Shown here one piece after another: positions 41,545 to 51,330 of a DNA stretch of 64,000 bases. This DNA is from Gammaproteobacteria bacterium. GTDB taxonomy: Bacteria; Pseudomonadota; Gammaproteobacteria; Steroidobacterales; Steroidobacteraceae. Location: the NCBI GenBank assembly GCA_016874175.1, contig VGUP01000001.1:1-64000 (forward strand), read 5' to 3'. The notes beneath the pieces were generated by a model. That model was not told the DNA's origin. It searched no databases and worked only from the letters and a program-made list of their open reading frames with translations. Both the position numbers and the translations under genes were made by a program. Every line of letters starts with the position of its first letter. The stretch's first letter is position 1.

Positions 41545-42148
41545 TACCCACCGCACCGTAATCTGTCTTGCTTCGACCTCACCGCGTCGACGCGAGTTGC
41601 TGCAGCAAATCGGCGTGCCGCATATCGTGCAGCCTGCCGATCTCGACGAGAGCGCGCTGCCCGGCGAGACGCCGGCGAGCTACGTCGAAAGATTGGCGCG
41701 TGCGAAAGCAAAATGGGTATACGCCGATCGTCTGCGGCGCGGCGCGCCAAGTTTGCCGGTGCTCGGTGCCGACACCACCGTCACCCTCGATGGCCTGCTG
41801 CTCGGTAAACCCGCTGACGAGGCGGCGCTGGTGGCCACGCTCGCGCAGCTCGCCGCGCGTACGCACGAGGTGCTGTCGGCAGTGGCACTAGTCACGAGCT
41901 CGGGCACGCGCGCGGCGGTGTCGCGAACCCATGTGACCTTTCGTGCAATCCGCGAAGACGAGGCCAGACGTTATTGGGCGAGCGGCGAGCCGCGTGACAA
42001 GGCGGGTGGCTACGCCATCCAGGGTCAGGGTGCGGTGTTCGTCGAACGTATTGAGGGCAGTTATTCCGGCGTGATGGGGTTGCCGCTGGCCGAGACGGCC
42101 GCCCTGCTGGTCGCCGCCGGCGTGGGCGTATGGCACTCTGGGGCATGA
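41537..42148 (+). CDS. maf: Maf-family nucleoside triphosphate pyrophosphatase (YhdE type)
   Basis: Maf proteins hydrolyse dTTP, UTP or modified nucleotides. The 203-residue product starts at GTG 41537, overlapping rlmH by 8 nt. It shows LASTSPRRRELLQQIG, VLGADTTVTLDG and GEPRDKAGGYAIQGQGAVFVERIEGSYSGVMGLPL. The QGQGAVFVERIEGSYSNVVGLPL-like motif and its place just before rng favour the YhdE subfamily (dTTP/UTP) over YceF. Confidence 0.93.
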   Translation: MTDTHRTVICLASTSPRRRELLQQIGVPHIVQPADLDESALPGETPASYVERLARAKAKWVYADRLRRGAPSLPVLGADTTVTLDGLLLGKPADEAALVATLAQLAARTHEVLSAVALVTSSGTRAAVSRTHVTFRAIREDEARRYWASGEPRDKAGGYAIQGQGAVFVERIEGSYSGVMGLPLAETAALLVAAGVGVWHSGA

Positions 42149-43665
42149 GCGCAGAAATCCTCATCAACATCGCACCCCGCGAGACGCGCGCGGCGCTGCT
42201 CGAGGGCGGCGTGCTGCAAGAGGTGTTCGTCGAGCGGGCGAGTCGACGGGGTCTCGTCGGCAATGTCTACAAAGGTCGGATCACGCGCGTGTTGCCCGGC
42301 ATGCAGGCGGCATTCGTCGAGCTTGGGCTCGCGCGTACGGCCTTTTTGCACGTCAACGATATCGTCAGCGAAGGAGCGCATTTCGATGCGCAGCATGTGG
42401 TCGCCGCGGGCACCTCCGGCGGACCTTCAGGGCTGCCATCGGCGGTCCGTGACGAGACCGTCGACATCCGCCGTCTGGTCAATCAGGGCGATGACATCGT
42501 CGTGCAGGTCGTCAAGGACCCGATGGGCGCGAAGGGCGCGAGGCTGACGACCTTCATTTCTTTGCCGTCGCGCTATCTAGTGTTCATGCCGCGCGGTCGC
42601 GGGATCGGTATCTCGGCGAAGATCGAAGACGAGGCCGAACGGCAACGTCTGCGCGAGACCATGCAGCAGATCGTCGGTGATATGCATCCCGGCGGCTATA
42701 TCGTGCGCACCGCTGCCGAGGGCATCGACGAAAAGCTACTTGCCAGCGATCTCGAGTATCTCGAACGCTTGTGGCGCCATGTTCGCGAGCGCTCTTTGCG
42801 TGCCGCCGTCGGCGAGCTCGTGCACGAAGATCTGCCGCTTGCGCTGCGCGTGCTGCGCGATGAACTCGGTCAAGGCGTCGAACGCGTGCTCGTCGACAAC
42901 GAGGCCGAGCTCGCGCGTCTGCAGCAGTTCGTGCGCGATTTCACACCGGCGCATGCGCCGCGCCTCGAATGGCACGCCGGACCCCGTCCGATCTTCGATC
43001 TGCATGGCGTCGAGGAAGAGATCAATCGCGCGCTCGAGTGCAAGGTTTCTTTGAAGTCGGGTGGTTATCTGGTCATCGATCAGACCGAGTCGATGACCAC
43101 CATCGACGTCAACACCGGCGGCTTTGTCGGTCATCGCAATCTCGAGGACACTATTTTTCGTACCAACCTCGAAGCGGCGGTGGCGATCGCGCGGCAACTG
43201 CGGCTACGCAATCTCGGCGGCATCATCATCATCGACTTCATCGACATGGTCGACGAGGCCCATCGCGAGCGGGTTCTTGCCGCTTTGCGGCAGTCGCTCG
43301 CGGGTGATCATGCACAGACTCAGGTCGCGCCGATCTCGCCGCTGGGGCTCGTCGAAATGACGCGCAAGCGCACCCGCGAAAGTCTCGAGCATCTGCTTTG
43401 CGGAAATTGTCCGACCTGCGAGGGTCGCGGCTCGATCCGCTCTGTCGAGACGGTTTGTCAGGATATCTTCAGAGAAATCCTCCGACAGGCACGCCAGTTC
43501 GATAGCCGCGAATTGTTGGTGCTTGCCCACCAGGATGTGGTCGAACGTCTGCTGGGTGATGAGTCGCCGGTGCTCGCGGAACTCGAAAGCGATATCGCGC
43601 GACCCATCCGGCTGCAGGCCGAATCGCTGTACGAAGTGGATCGTTACGATGTCGTCCTCGCCTGA
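42145..43665 (+). CDS. rng: Ribonuclease G
   Basis: RNase G matures the 5' end of 16S rRNA and degrades some mRNAs. The start at ATG 42145 (MSAEILINIAPRETRAALLEGG) overlaps the maf stop by 4 nt. The 506 residues include the S1 domain (LVGNVYKGRITRVLPGMQAAFVELG) and the catalytic metal site in TTIDVNTGGFVG and IIIIDFIDM. The zinc-link cysteines are GNCPTCEGRGSI. There is no RNase E-type C-terminal scaffold. Confidence 0.95.
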   Translation: MSAEILINIAPRETRAALLEGGVLQEVFVERASRRGLVGNVYKGRITRVLPGMQAAFVELGLARTAFLHVNDIVSEGAHFDAQHVVAAGTSGGPSGLPSAVRDETVDIRRLVNQGDDIVVQVVKDPMGAKGARLTTFISLPSRYLVFMPRGRGIGISAKIEDEAERQRLRETMQQIVGDMHPGGYIVRTAAEGIDEKLLASDLEYLERLWRHVRERSLRAAVGELVHEDLPLALRVLRDELGQGVERVLVDNEAELARLQQFVRDFTPAHAPRLEWHAGPRPIFDLHGVEEEINRALECKVSLKSGGYLVIDQTESMTTIDVNTGGFVGHRNLEDTIFRTNLEAAVAIARQLRLRNLGGIIIIDFIDMVDEAHRERVLAALRQSLAGDHAQTQVAPISPLGLVEMTRKRTRESLEHLLCGNCPTCEGRGSIRSVETVCQDIFREILRQARQFDSRELLVLAHQDVVERLLGDESPVLAELESDIARPIRLQAESLYEVDRYDVVLA

Positions 43666-44503
43666 AAAGTTTGGCTCGTCGGTGCAGGACAAACCTAGAG
43701 TCGCTGCTGTGCAGATGACGAGCGGTCCCGATGTCGCGAGCAATCTCGCCATCGCCGATCGGCTGTTGCGCGTGGCTGCCGATGCGGGCGCCTGCATCGC
43801 CGTGCTCCCCGAGAACTTCTCATGCATGGCTTTGCGGGATACCGATCGGCTCGCCATCGCCGAGGACGACGGTCGAGGGTTTGCGCAGGATGCCATTGCG
43901 GCACTCGCGGCGCGCCTCAAGCTTTGGGTCATTGCCGGGACGATCCCGCTGCGGATTCCGGGTGAGCGTCGTGTCCGGGCGGCCTGTCTCGTGTTCGACT
44001 CGGCAGGCGAGCGGCGAGCGCGCTACGACAAGATCCATCTGTTCGATGTCGACGTTCCGGGTCGCGGCGAGTCGCATCGCGAATCAGCCAATTTTCGTCC
44101 GGGTACCGAGGTGGTGACGGTCGATACGCCCGCCGGTCGGGTCGGTCTCTCGGTATGTTACGACCTGCGTTTCCCCGAGCTTTATCGACGTCTGAGCGCC
44201 GACGGCGCCGACTGGTTCGTCGTGCCGGCGGCGTTTACCGTGCCGACGGGGCGCGCGCACTGGGAAGTCCTGCTGCGCGCTCGTGCCACCGAAAATCTCG
44301 CGGCGGTGGTGGCGTCAGGGCAAAGCGGTTTCCATGCGAGTGGACGCGAGACCTACGGCGACTCGATGATCATCAATCATTGGGGCGAGATACTCGCGCG
44401 GCTGCCGCGTGGCGAGGGTGTCGTGACCGCAATCTTTGAGCGTGCGGCCCAGCAAACGGCACGCAGCAGTTTTCCGGCGCTCGCACATCGCACCTTGTTT
44501 TGA
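43649..44503 (+). CDS. Nitrilase-superfamily carbon-nitrogen hydrolase (Nit2/deaminated glutathione amidase type)
   Basis: The triad is visible as Glu in AVLPENFSCM, Lys in YDKIHLFDVDVPG and Cys in LSVCYDLRFPELYR. The last motif resembles Nit2/NIT1-like omega-amidases and deaminated glutathione amidases. I start at ATG 43649 (284 residues, overlapping rng by 17 nt); GTG 43682 is a shorter option. It sits between rng and tldD, and the substrate assignment is from similarity by eye. Confidence 0.85.
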   Translation: MSSSPEKFGSSVQDKPRVAAVQMTSGPDVASNLAIADRLLRVAADAGACIAVLPENFSCMALRDTDRLAIAEDDGRGFAQDAIAALAARLKLWVIAGTIPLRIPGERRVRAACLVFDSAGERRARYDKIHLFDVDVPGRGESHRESANFRPGTEVVTVDTPAGRVGLSVCYDLRFPELYRRLSADGADWFVVPAAFTVPTGRAHWEVLLRARATENLAAVVASGQSGFHASGRETYGDSMIINHWGEILARLPRGEGVVTAIFERAAQQTARSSFPALAHRTLF

Positions 44504-44518
44504 GACACTGAAGAAGCC

Positions 44519-45976
44519 ATGACTGACACCAAACCCGCACCCGATGCCTTCGGGCTTGCCCGCAGGCTGATCCTCGAACCCGCCGGTCTCGACGAGGCGC
44601 ACATCGAAAGAGCGCTCGGCCTGGTGCGCGCTTCCGCCATCGATGCTGCCGATGTCTACTTCCAATTTGCGCGCGATGAATCCTGGTCGCTCGAAGACGG
44701 CATCGTCAAAGAGGGCAGTGCGAGTATCGAGCAGGGTGTTGGCGTACGGGCGCTCGCCGGTGAGAAAACCGGTTTCGCCTATTCCGACGAGATTCTGCCA
44801 GCGGCACTCGAAGAGGCGGCGCTCGCCGCGCGGGCGATTGCGGCGGCGGGCCATGCCGGTCGACAGCCTGTACTGCGACGCAGCACGGGACATGCCCTGT
44901 ATCCGGCGCTAGATCCTGTGGGTTCGCTCTCGGACGACGACAAAGTACGGTGGCTGGAGCGCGTCGATCGTGAAACGCGGCGTATCGATCCGCGCATCGT
45001 GCAGGTGATGGCCTCGGTGTCATCCTCTTACGAGGTCATTTTATTGGCCGATGCCGACGGCACGCTGGCCGCCGATGTACGCCCGCTGGTGCGCTTCAAT
45101 GTTTCGGTGATCGCCGAGCGCGAAGGTCGTCGCGAGGTCGGTTTCTCCGGCATGGGTGGGCGTCACTCGCTCGCCGAACTCGTGGCGGGTGATCGACCAC
45201 TCGCCCTCGGTCGCGAGGCGGCGCGACAGGCGCTCGTCAATCTCGATGCGATCCCGGCGCCTGCCGGCGCAATGACCGTGGTGCTCGGTGCAGGCTGGCC
45301 CGGCATTTTGCTGCACGAGGCCATCGGTCATGGACTCGAGGGTGATTTCAACCGCAAGGGCACGTCGGCATTCAGCAATCGAGTCGGCGAGAAAGTTGCC
45401 TCGGAGCATTGCACCGTGGTCGACGACGGTACGCTGTTGGCGCGGCGCGGCTCGCTCAACATCGACGATGAAGGCACGCCGACGCGATGCACCACGCTGA
45501 TCGAAAATGGCGTGCTCAAAGGTTATTTGCAAGACAAGATGAACGGGCGATTGATGGGCACGCAGTCGACCGGCAACGGGCGTCGCGAGTCGTTCGCCCA
45601 CATGACGCTGCCGCGCATGACCAACACCTACATGCGGCCCGGGCCGCACGACCCGGCCGAAATCATTGCCTCCGTCGATCGCGGCATCTATGCGGTCAAC
45701 TTCGGTGGCGGTCAGGTGGACATCACCTCGGGCAAGTTCGTGTTTTCGGCGAGCGAGGCCTACCTCATCGAGGACGGCCGCATCGGTGCGCCGATCAAGG
45801 GCGCGACGCTGATCGGCAATGGTCCCGACGTACTCACGCGGGTCGCCATGGTCGGCAACGATCTGCAGCTCGACGATGGCATCGGCACCTGCGGCAAGGA
45901 AGGTCAGAGCGTGCCGGTGGGCGTTGGTCAGCCGACTTTGCGTATCGATGGTTTGACGGTGGGCGGCACAGGCTAG
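44519..45976 (+). CDS. tldD: Metalloprotease TldD
   Basis: TldD forms a heterodimeric peptidase with PmbA/TldE, also in this window, for example in antitoxin and microcin processing. The 485 residues match E. coli (481). The zinc motif HEXXXH appears as [13 protein letters not shown], and the C-terminal [30 protein letters not shown] is typical. It ends with TAG. Confidence 0.96.
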   Translation: MTDTKPAPDAFGLARRLILEPAGLDEAHIERALGLVRASAIDAADVYFQFARDESWSLEDGIVKEGSASIEQGVGVRALAGEKTGFAYSDEILPAALEEAALAARAIAAAGHAGRQPVLRRSTGHALYPALDPVGSLSDDDKVRWLERVDRETRRIDPRIVQVMASVSSSYEVILLADADGTLAADVRPLVRFNVSVIAEREGRREVGFSGMGGRHSLAELVAGDRPLALGREAARQALVNLDAIPAPAGAMTVVLGAGWPGILLHEAIGHGLEGDFNRKGTSAFSNRVGEKVASEHCTVVDDGTLLARRGSLNIDDEGTPTRCTTLIENGVLKGYLQDKMNGRLMGTQSTGNGRRESFAHMTLPRMTNTYMRPGPHDPAEIIASVDRGIYAVNFGGGQVDITSGKFVFSASEAYLIEDGRIGAPIKGATLIGNGPDVLTRVAMVGNDLQLDDGIGTCGKEGQSVPVGVGQPTLRIDGLTVGGTG

Positions 45977-46028
45977 TCGCCGCAGCGCGCGCCAGCATCA
46001 CCCGCCGCCAGCGCCAAGTTCCGCACGC

Positions 46029-47126
46029 TCAGACCTCGATTTGTCGCAGAATTCTTTGTGCGCGCGCATCGCGCGCCGCAGCGCTGTTATCGAGCAGCGT
46101 GAGGTGACCGACTTTGCGTCCCGCGCGCGCCGATTTGCCGTAGTCGTGCCAGTGCAGTTCGCGTTCGCCGAGAAAGCGTTCGCGCGCGGGTAGTTCGCCG
46201 ATGAGGTTGATCATTGCCGCATGACCGCGTGCGCGGGTTGTACCCAGCGGCAGACCGAGTATCGCCCGCAAGTGATTTTCGAACTGACTGGTCGCGGCAC
46301 CCTCGATGGTCCAGTGTCCCGAGTTGTGCACGCGCGGAGCGGTTTCGTTGGCCACCAGGCGACCGTTGCGTACAAAGAATTCGACATTCAGCACCCCCTC
46401 GTAGCGATAGTGCGTGAGTACGCGACGCAGATGGCTCGCTGCACGGCGCTGCAGCGATGCATCACCCCAAGGGGCGCGCGTGAGTCGCAAAATGCCTTCG
46501 CGATGCAGGTTGCGGTTGAGCGGGTAGATCACGACTTCGCCCTGCCGATTACGTGCGCCGATGATCGACACTTCGTAATCGAAGGGTACGAATTCTTCGT
46601 AGATGAGTGGCGCGCCCTGCAGGGTCGCGAGTGCCCGATGAGCGTCATCGCGATTGCGTACCACCGCCTGGCCCTTACCGTCGTAGCCCAGACGGCGCGT
46701 CTTGATGACGCCGGGCAGGCCGACTTCGCGCAGCGCACGCTCGAGACTTGCTGCGGAATCGACGGCGGCGTGACGGGTGGTCGGAACCCCGAGTTTCGCA
46801 AACAGTTTTTTTTCGGCGATGCGGTCTTGTGACGTCGCGAGTGCCGCGAGTGGCGGCGCAATTCGCGCCGAGCGGCCGAGGGCGCGCAAACTCTCGATCG
46901 AGACGTTCTCCCAATCGAAAGTCAGTACTTCGCTGCGTTGCGCGAGTTCGCGCAGCAATTTTTGATTCGTGAATTCGCCGACCAGACTCGCTGCCACTTG
47001 CGCGGCGGGAGTGTCGCCGGAGCGATCGAGAAAAAGAAAGTCGAGGCCGAGCGGATAGCCTGCGAGCGCCAGCATGCGCCCGAGCTGGCCGCCGCCCACG
47101 ATGCCAACGGTCGTCCGCCGGGTCAC
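46029..47126 (-). CDS. purK: N5-carboxyaminoimidazole ribonucleotide synthase
   Basis: PurK carboxylates AIR with ATP and bicarbonate in purine synthesis. The 365 residues have [20 protein letters not shown] at the start and the ATP-grasp blocks [36 protein letters not shown] and [29 protein letters not shown]. It follows purE with a 4-nt overlap. Confidence 0.96.
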   Translation of the reverse strand: MTRRTTVGIVGGGQLGRMLALAGYPLGLDFLFLDRSGDTPAAQVAASLVGEFTNQKLLRELAQRSEVLTFDWENVSIESLRALGRSARIAPPLAALATSQDRIAEKKLFAKLGVPTTRHAAVDSAASLERALREVGLPGVIKTRRLGYDGKGQAVVRNRDDAHRALATLQGAPLIYEEFVPFDYEVSIIGARNRQGEVVIYPLNRNLHREGILRLTRAPWGDASLQRRAASHLRRVLTHYRYEGVLNVEFFVRNGRLVANETAPRVHNSGHWTIEGAATSQFENHLRAILGLPLGTTRARGHAAMINLIGELPARERFLGERELHWHDYGKSARAGRKVGHLTLLDNSAAARDARAQRILRQIEV

Positions 47127-47614
47127 AGTACGCGCGGGTCGGGATGCTCGAGCACGGCTGCGGTCTGCGCCGCACGATGTGCCTTGAGCGCGCGATCGAG
47201 CGTTGGATCGGCGAGCGCCAGAATGGCGGCGGCGCTGAGTGCCGCGTTGGTCGCCCCCGCGACCCCGATGGCGAAGGTCGGTACAGGCACGCCCGCCGGC
47301 ATTTGCACGATCGACAGCAGCGAGTCGAGACCGTTCAGGGTCTTCGATTGTACGGGCACACCGAGCACGGGCAGCGTGGTTTTGGCGGCGAGCATTCCGG
47401 GCAAGTGTGCGGCACCGCCGGCACCGGCGATGATGACCTTGATACCACGCCCCTCGGCCGTGTTCGAGTAATCGAACAGCAGATCAGGCGTGCGATGCGC
47501 CGAGACCACGCGCACCTCGTGAGCGACGCCGAGTTTCTCGAGCGTCTCGGCGGCCGGGCGCAGTGTCTCCCAGTCGGAGCGCGACCCCATGACGATGCCG
47601 ACCACAGGCTTCAT
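47123..47614 (-). CDS. purE: N5-carboxyaminoimidazole ribonucleotide mutase
   Basis: Class I PurE converts N5-CAIR to CAIR. The 163 residues show [13 protein letters not shown], the S-A-H-R motif [14 protein letters not shown] and [34 protein letters not shown] hexamer ends 6 nt before the ATG, so the mRNA may be leaderless. Confidence 0.96.
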   Translation of the reverse strand: MKPVVGIVMGSRSDWETLRPAAETLEKLGVAHEVRVVSAHRTPDLLFDYSNTAEGRGIKVIIAGAGGAAHLPGMLAAKTTLPVLGVPVQSKTLNGLDSLLSIVQMPAGVPVPTFAIGVAGATNAALSAAAILALADPTLDRALKAHRAAQTAAVLEHPDPRVL

Positions 47615-47620
47615 CGGCCA

Positions 47621-47626
47621 AGGATA
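47621..47626 (-). promoter_or_regulatory. -10 box of purE, implying a leaderless start
   Basis: TATCCT on the minus strand ends 6 nt before the purE ATG at 47614, and no Shine-Dalgarno intervenes. A TGATTT with a 16-nt spacer could be the -35. The placement puts transcription start at or beside the A of ATG. Confidence 0.4.
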
Positions 47627-47645
47627 GCGAAAAAGCCCGTGGAAA

Positions 47646-47948
47646 TCAGCGCAAGTTCTCCAGCGCCTCTTCGATCTGGGCGGTATCGAGATCGCGCATC
47701 AGTTTGCCGATGTACTGCTTTTGACGGGCGAGTCCGCCGCGGGCCTTGATGCGCCGCGCCACGCGCACGGCCTCGAGCAGCGTCTCGGGGAGTGGCAGCC
47801 GCAACAGATCGCTTTCCTTGAGATTGATCAGTTGCTCGCCCAAGGCCTGCGCCGCATGCGCCGCGCGTTTGCGTGCGCTTTTGCTCAGGCGTTCTTCCTC
47901 GCTGGGTTCGAGCTCGGCTTCCGGTAGGTATCTGCCATGTCGCGACAT
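47646..47948 (-). CDS. darP: DarP/YjgA ribosome-assembly factor, short form
   Basis: DarP (YjgA, DUF615) is a late 50S assembly factor. The 100 residues align with the N-terminal half of the family: [41 protein letters not shown] and the conserved [15 protein letters not shown]. The E. coli protein has 183 residues; here the frame stops right after EEALENLR and purE starts 31 nt later. The C-terminal half is therefore missing and no continuation is seen in another frame. Divergent to pmbA, the usual neighbour. Confidence 0.85.
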   Translation of the reverse strand: MSRHGRYLPEAELEPSEEERLSKSARKRAAHAAQALGEQLINLKESDLLRLPLPETLLEAVRVARRIKARGGLARQKQYIGKLMRDLDTAQIEEALENLR

Positions 47949-47951
47949 GGC
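47934..47951. promoter_or_regulatory. Perfect 18-bp palindrome at the darP start / pmbA promoter
   Basis: GCCATGTCGCGACATGGC is perfectly self-complementary. It contains the first codons of darP on the minus strand and abuts the TACAAT -10 box of pmbA on the plus strand, so a protein bound here could affect both genes. The element could also be coincidental coding sequence (M-S-R-H-G). Confidence 0.45.
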
Positions 47952-47957
47952 TACAAT
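47952..47957 (+). promoter_or_regulatory. -10 box of pmbA, implying a near-leaderless start
   Basis: TACAAT ends 8 nt before the pmbA ATG at 47966, so the transcript would have a leader of 0-2 nt. No good -35 hexamer is seen; the 18-bp palindrome occupies the spacer. Confidence 0.45.
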
Positions 47958-47965
47958 TCTGCCTC

Positions 47966-49312
47966 ATGTCGCAGCAAGTTGATCCCTCGCGCATCCCCGA
48001 ACTCGAAAGAGTGGTGATGCAGGCCCTCGAGATGGCCAAAAAATCCGGCGCCTCGCAGGCCGAGGCCGACGCCAGCCTGTCGAAGGGCCTGAGCGTCACG
48101 GTCCGTCTCGGCGAGGTCGAGACCGTCGAATATCAGCGTGATCGCGGCCTCGGCATTACCGTCTATTTCGGCACGCGCAAAGGTTCGGCGAGCACGGCAG
48201 ATCTCGGCGACGAGTCGGTGCGTGAGACGGTCGCCAAGGCCTGTGCCATTGCGCGCTACACCGCACTCGATGACTGCGCGGGTCTCGCCGATCCTGAACT
48301 GCTTGCGCGTGACTTCCCCGATCTGCAACTCGATTTCCCATGGGAGATCACGCCCGATGCAGCAGTGGTTTTGGCGCGCGAATGCGAGGCGGCGGGGCTC
48401 GCCGTCGACCCGCGACTCGGCAACTCCGAAGGTGCGAGTGTGGGCAGTCAGCGCGGCGTCCGCGTCTACGGCAACAGTCACGGCTTTCTGGCGGGCGATT
48501 GCGCATCGAGCCATTCTTTGAGCTGCGTGCTGCTCGCGCAGGCGGGTGAAGACATGCAGCGCGACTATTGGTACTCCTCGGCGCGCGACCCCAAAGATCT
48601 CGAAGATGCAGCGAGTATCGGCCGGCATGCCGCAGCACGGGCGATCGCCCGCTTGGGCGCGCGTCGACTGCCGACCGGTAAGGCCGCGGTGCTGTTCGCT
48701 CCCGAAGTGGCGCGCGGTTTCATTGGTCATTTCATTGGTGCGATTCGCGGTGGTGCGCAGTACCGCAAAGCGAGCTTCTTGCTCGGCGCGGCGGGTCAAC
48801 AGGTGTTCCCGAGTTGGGTACAGATGCATGAGCGGCCGCGGCTACCCAAAGCTTTTGCCAGTGTGAATTGGGATGGCGAGGGCGTGCGTACGCAGGATCG
48901 CGAGTTGGTGCGTGATGGCGTGGTCGACGGCTATCTGCTCGGCAGCTACAGCGCGCGCAAACTCGGTTTGCGCAGCACTGGCAATGCCGGTGGCCTGCAT
49001 AATCTTTTGATCGATCCTTCGGCTGGTACGCCCGATCAGGCGGCGCTGCTGCGGCAGATGGGCAAAGGCCTGCTGGTTACCGAACTCATGGGGCAGGGCG
49101 TGAATGGGGTGACCGGCGATTATTCGCGCGGCGCCACCGGCTTCTGGGTGGAAGGTGGCGAACTCGCTTATCCAGTCCACGAGATCACCATCGCCGGCAA
49201 TCTCAAAGAGCTTTATCCCAACGTGGTTGCGATCGGTGGCGACATCGATATGCGCGGCGGCATCCGCATGGGCTCGCTGCTGGTCGAGGGGTTCACGATC
49301 GCGGGCGAGTGA
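47966..49312 (+). CDS. pmbA: Metalloprotease PmbA (TldE)
   Basis: PmbA/TldE is the non-catalytic partner that forms the TldD/E peptidase. I start at ATG 47966 (MSQQVDPSRIPELERVV); the ORF-track start lies antisense inside darP. The 448 residues match E. coli (450). It shows RLGEVETVEYQRDRGLGITVYFG and a C-terminal GGDIDMRGGIRMGSLLVEGFTIAGE. It lacks the HEXXXH of TldD, as expected. Confidence 0.95.
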   Translation: MSQQVDPSRIPELERVVMQALEMAKKSGASQAEADASLSKGLSVTVRLGEVETVEYQRDRGLGITVYFGTRKGSASTADLGDESVRETVAKACAIARYTALDDCAGLADPELLARDFPDLQLDFPWEITPDAAVVLARECEAAGLAVDPRLGNSEGASVGSQRGVRVYGNSHGFLAGDCASSHSLSCVLLAQAGEDMQRDYWYSSARDPKDLEDAASIGRHAAARAIARLGARRLPTGKAAVLFAPEVARGFIGHFIGAIRGGAQYRKASFLLGAAGQQVFPSWVQMHERPRLPKAFASVNWDGEGVRTQDRELVRDGVVDGYLLGSYSARKLGLRSTGNAGGLHNLLIDPSAGTPDQAALLRQMGKGLLVTELMGQGVNGVTGDYSRGATGFWVEGGELAYPVHEITIAGNLKELYPNVVAIGGDIDMRGGIRMGSLLVEGFTIAGE

Positions 49313-49316
49313 GGCC

Positions 49317-50210
49317 CTAGCCGCCGGTCAGGCGAGTGAGCGCCTCACGATACTTTTCGCTGGTTCGCCGAATGATTTCTTCGGGCAGGCGTGGCCCGGG
49401 CGCTTTTTTGTTCCAGTCCAGCGTCTCGAGATAATCGCGCACGAACTGCTTGTCGAATGAGGGTGGGCTGATGCCGACGCGATAGGTATCGGCGGGCCAG
49501 AAGCGCGACGAGTCCGGCGTCAGCACTTCGTCGATTAGCACCAACTGGCCTACGGCATCAACGCCGAATTCGAACTTGGTGTCGGCGATGATGATGCCGC
49601 GCTGGCGCGCATGCGCCGCCGCAAAATCGTAGAGCGCGAGCGAGGTGTCGCGGACCTGCGCAGCCAGCCGCGCGCCGATCAAAGATTCGACTGCGGCGAA
49701 GCTGATGTTCTCATCGTGCTGACCCACCGGCGCCTTGCTGGCCGGCGTGAAGATGGGCTGCGGCAGACGTTCGGCGAGTTGCAGACCCGCGGGCAGCGGA
49801 ATGCCGCAGACCGCGCCGCTGCGCTGGTAGTCCTTCCAGCCAGAGCCGATCAGGTATCCGCGGACCACGGCCTCGACCGGCAGCACCTTGAGTCGACGCA
49901 CGACGATTGCACGCCCCGTGAGCAAGGCGCGCTCATCGGCATCGAGATTGAGCTGTGCGAGGCTCATGCCGGACAACTGGTTGGGCACGATGGCCGTGGT
50001 GTGTCGAAACCAGAAATCGGAAATTTCGGTGAGCACGCGGCCTTTGTACGGGATGGGATCGGACAGGACCACGTCAAACGCAGACAGCCGGTCGGTGGTG
50101 ACGATGAGCATGTGCTCGGCGTCGACTTCATAGATATCGCGCACCTTGCCCGTATGCAGGCGACGCAGGTGCCGCAGCGCCGTGGTGTGCACCGTCTGGA
50201 TCTCGTCCAC
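49317..50210 (-). CDS. purC: SAICAR synthetase
   Basis: PurC joins aspartate to CAIR in purine synthesis, the step after PurE. The 297 residues start at GTG 50210 and show the family blocks [62 protein letters not shown] and [34 protein letters not shown]. This is the longer SAICAR synthetase type (near 300 residues). Confidence 0.96.
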   Translation of the reverse strand: MDEIQTVHTTALRHLRRLHTGKVRDIYEVDAEHMLIVTTDRLSAFDVVLSDPIPYKGRVLTEISDFWFRHTTAIVPNQLSGMSLAQLNLDADERALLTGRAIVVRRLKVLPVEAVVRGYLIGSGWKDYQRSGAVCGIPLPAGLQLAERLPQPIFTPASKAPVGQHDENISFAAVESLIGARLAAQVRDTSLALYDFAAAHARQRGIIIADTKFEFGVDAVGQLVLIDEVLTPDSSRFWPADTYRVGISPPSFDKQFVRDYLETLDWNKKAPGPRLPEEIIRRTSEKYREALTRLTGG

Positions 50211-50250
50211 TTCGGAGTCTCGCTGTTCCCGGCGGGCTGCCGGGGGTTGC

Positions 50251-50256
50251 TAGTAT
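50251..50256 (+). promoter_or_regulatory. -10 box of djlA, implying a leaderless start
   Basis: TAGTAT ends 6 nt before the djlA ATG at 50263 and there is no Shine-Dalgarno between them. The -35 is weak. Confidence 0.4.
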
Positions 50257-50262
50257 TGCAGT

Positions 50263-51330
50263 ATGGAGTGGAGCGGGAAACTCGTGGGTGGAGCCTTGGG
50301 CCTCCTGCTGGGAGGCCAGGTTGGCGCCGCGCTGGGCGTGATCGGCGGTCATCTCGTCGACGATCGCCTCGGTTCGACGCGCAACTCCAAATCGCCACCG
50401 CCGCGCAAGCCCGCGCGCCCCGCGCGGGCCGCGCCCGAGCGTCCAGGCAAGATCTACCACGTCGAAGATACCGATCCCTTCGCCGTGCAAGGTAGCGATG
50501 CAGGCAGTGAGAGTGATACCGATGAGGGGCCGTCGGTGGAAAATCCCGAGGCGGTTGCTGAGCAGTTTTTCCAAACGACCTTTGAAGTGATGGGTTACGT
50601 CGCCAAGAGCGATGGGCGAGTTTCGGAAAGTGACATTCGTGCCGCCCGCGCGGTGATGAAGGACTTCGCACTGAATGACGCACAAGTGGCGCGCGCCATC
50701 GCCAGCTTCAATGTGGGCAAGCAGACCGAGTACAACACCGAGCGTGCCGTTATGTCGCTGCGCCGCACCTGCGCCGGGCGACCCGATCTGCTGCGTACCT
50801 TCCTCGAAATCCAAGTACGCGCGGCCATCGGCGGCTCGGATTTGCAGGGTCCGTCGCGTCCGCTGCTCAATCGCGTTGCCGCGATGCTCGGCGTGGGCGG
50901 CCTCGAGTTTGCACAGCTCGAGACTTTGCTGCGTATTCGTTATCGTGCGCGCGGTAATCGCGGTGAGGCTGCGGACTGGAATCGTGCGGCCGATGGCAGC
51001 GCGACGCGCAAGAGCGCGCAACGTCAAGGCTCGAAGCGCGATTCCGCAGGCGCTTCGCAACGCCAGAGTTCCAGCGGCGGCGCCCGCGGCCCGTCGACGA
51101 GCGGCGTACGCATGACGCTGCAAGAGGCGTATCAAGTGCTCGGCGTGTTGCCGGGTGCGCCGCTGCCCGAAATCACCAAAGCGTATCGTCGGCAGTTGTC
51201 GCGGCATCACCCCGACAAGCTGACGGCCAACGGTTTGCCCGAGTCCATGCTCAACTTTGCCCAGATGCAGACGCAGCTGGTCATCGAAGCGTTCAACATC
51301 ATTCGCGAATCACAGGGAGAAGCTCCTTGA
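50263..51330 (+). CDS. djlA: DnaJ-like membrane co-chaperone DjlA
   Basis: DjlA is a membrane-anchored DnaK co-chaperone. The N-terminus is a glycine-zipper type TM segment ([31 protein letters not shown]). A TerB-like domain follows ([31 protein letters not shown]), then a Ser/Arg/Gln-rich linker. The C-terminal J domain carries the HPD tripeptide in [18 protein letters not shown]. At 355 residues it is longer than E. coli DjlA (271), mainly through the two linkers. Confidence 0.92.
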   Translation: MEWSGKLVGGALGLLLGGQVGAALGVIGGHLVDDRLGSTRNSKSPPPRKPARPARAAPERPGKIYHVEDTDPFAVQGSDAGSESDTDEGPSVENPEAVAEQFFQTTFEVMGYVAKSDGRVSESDIRAARAVMKDFALNDAQVARAIASFNVGKQTEYNTERAVMSLRRTCAGRPDLLRTFLEIQVRAAIGGSDLQGPSRPLLNRVAAMLGVGGLEFAQLETLLRIRYRARGNRGEAADWNRAADGSATRKSAQRQGSKRDSAGASQRQSSSGGARGPSTSGVRMTLQEAYQVLGVLPGAPLPEITKAYRRQLSRHHPDKLTANGLPESMLNFAQMQTQLVIEAFNIIRESQGEAP

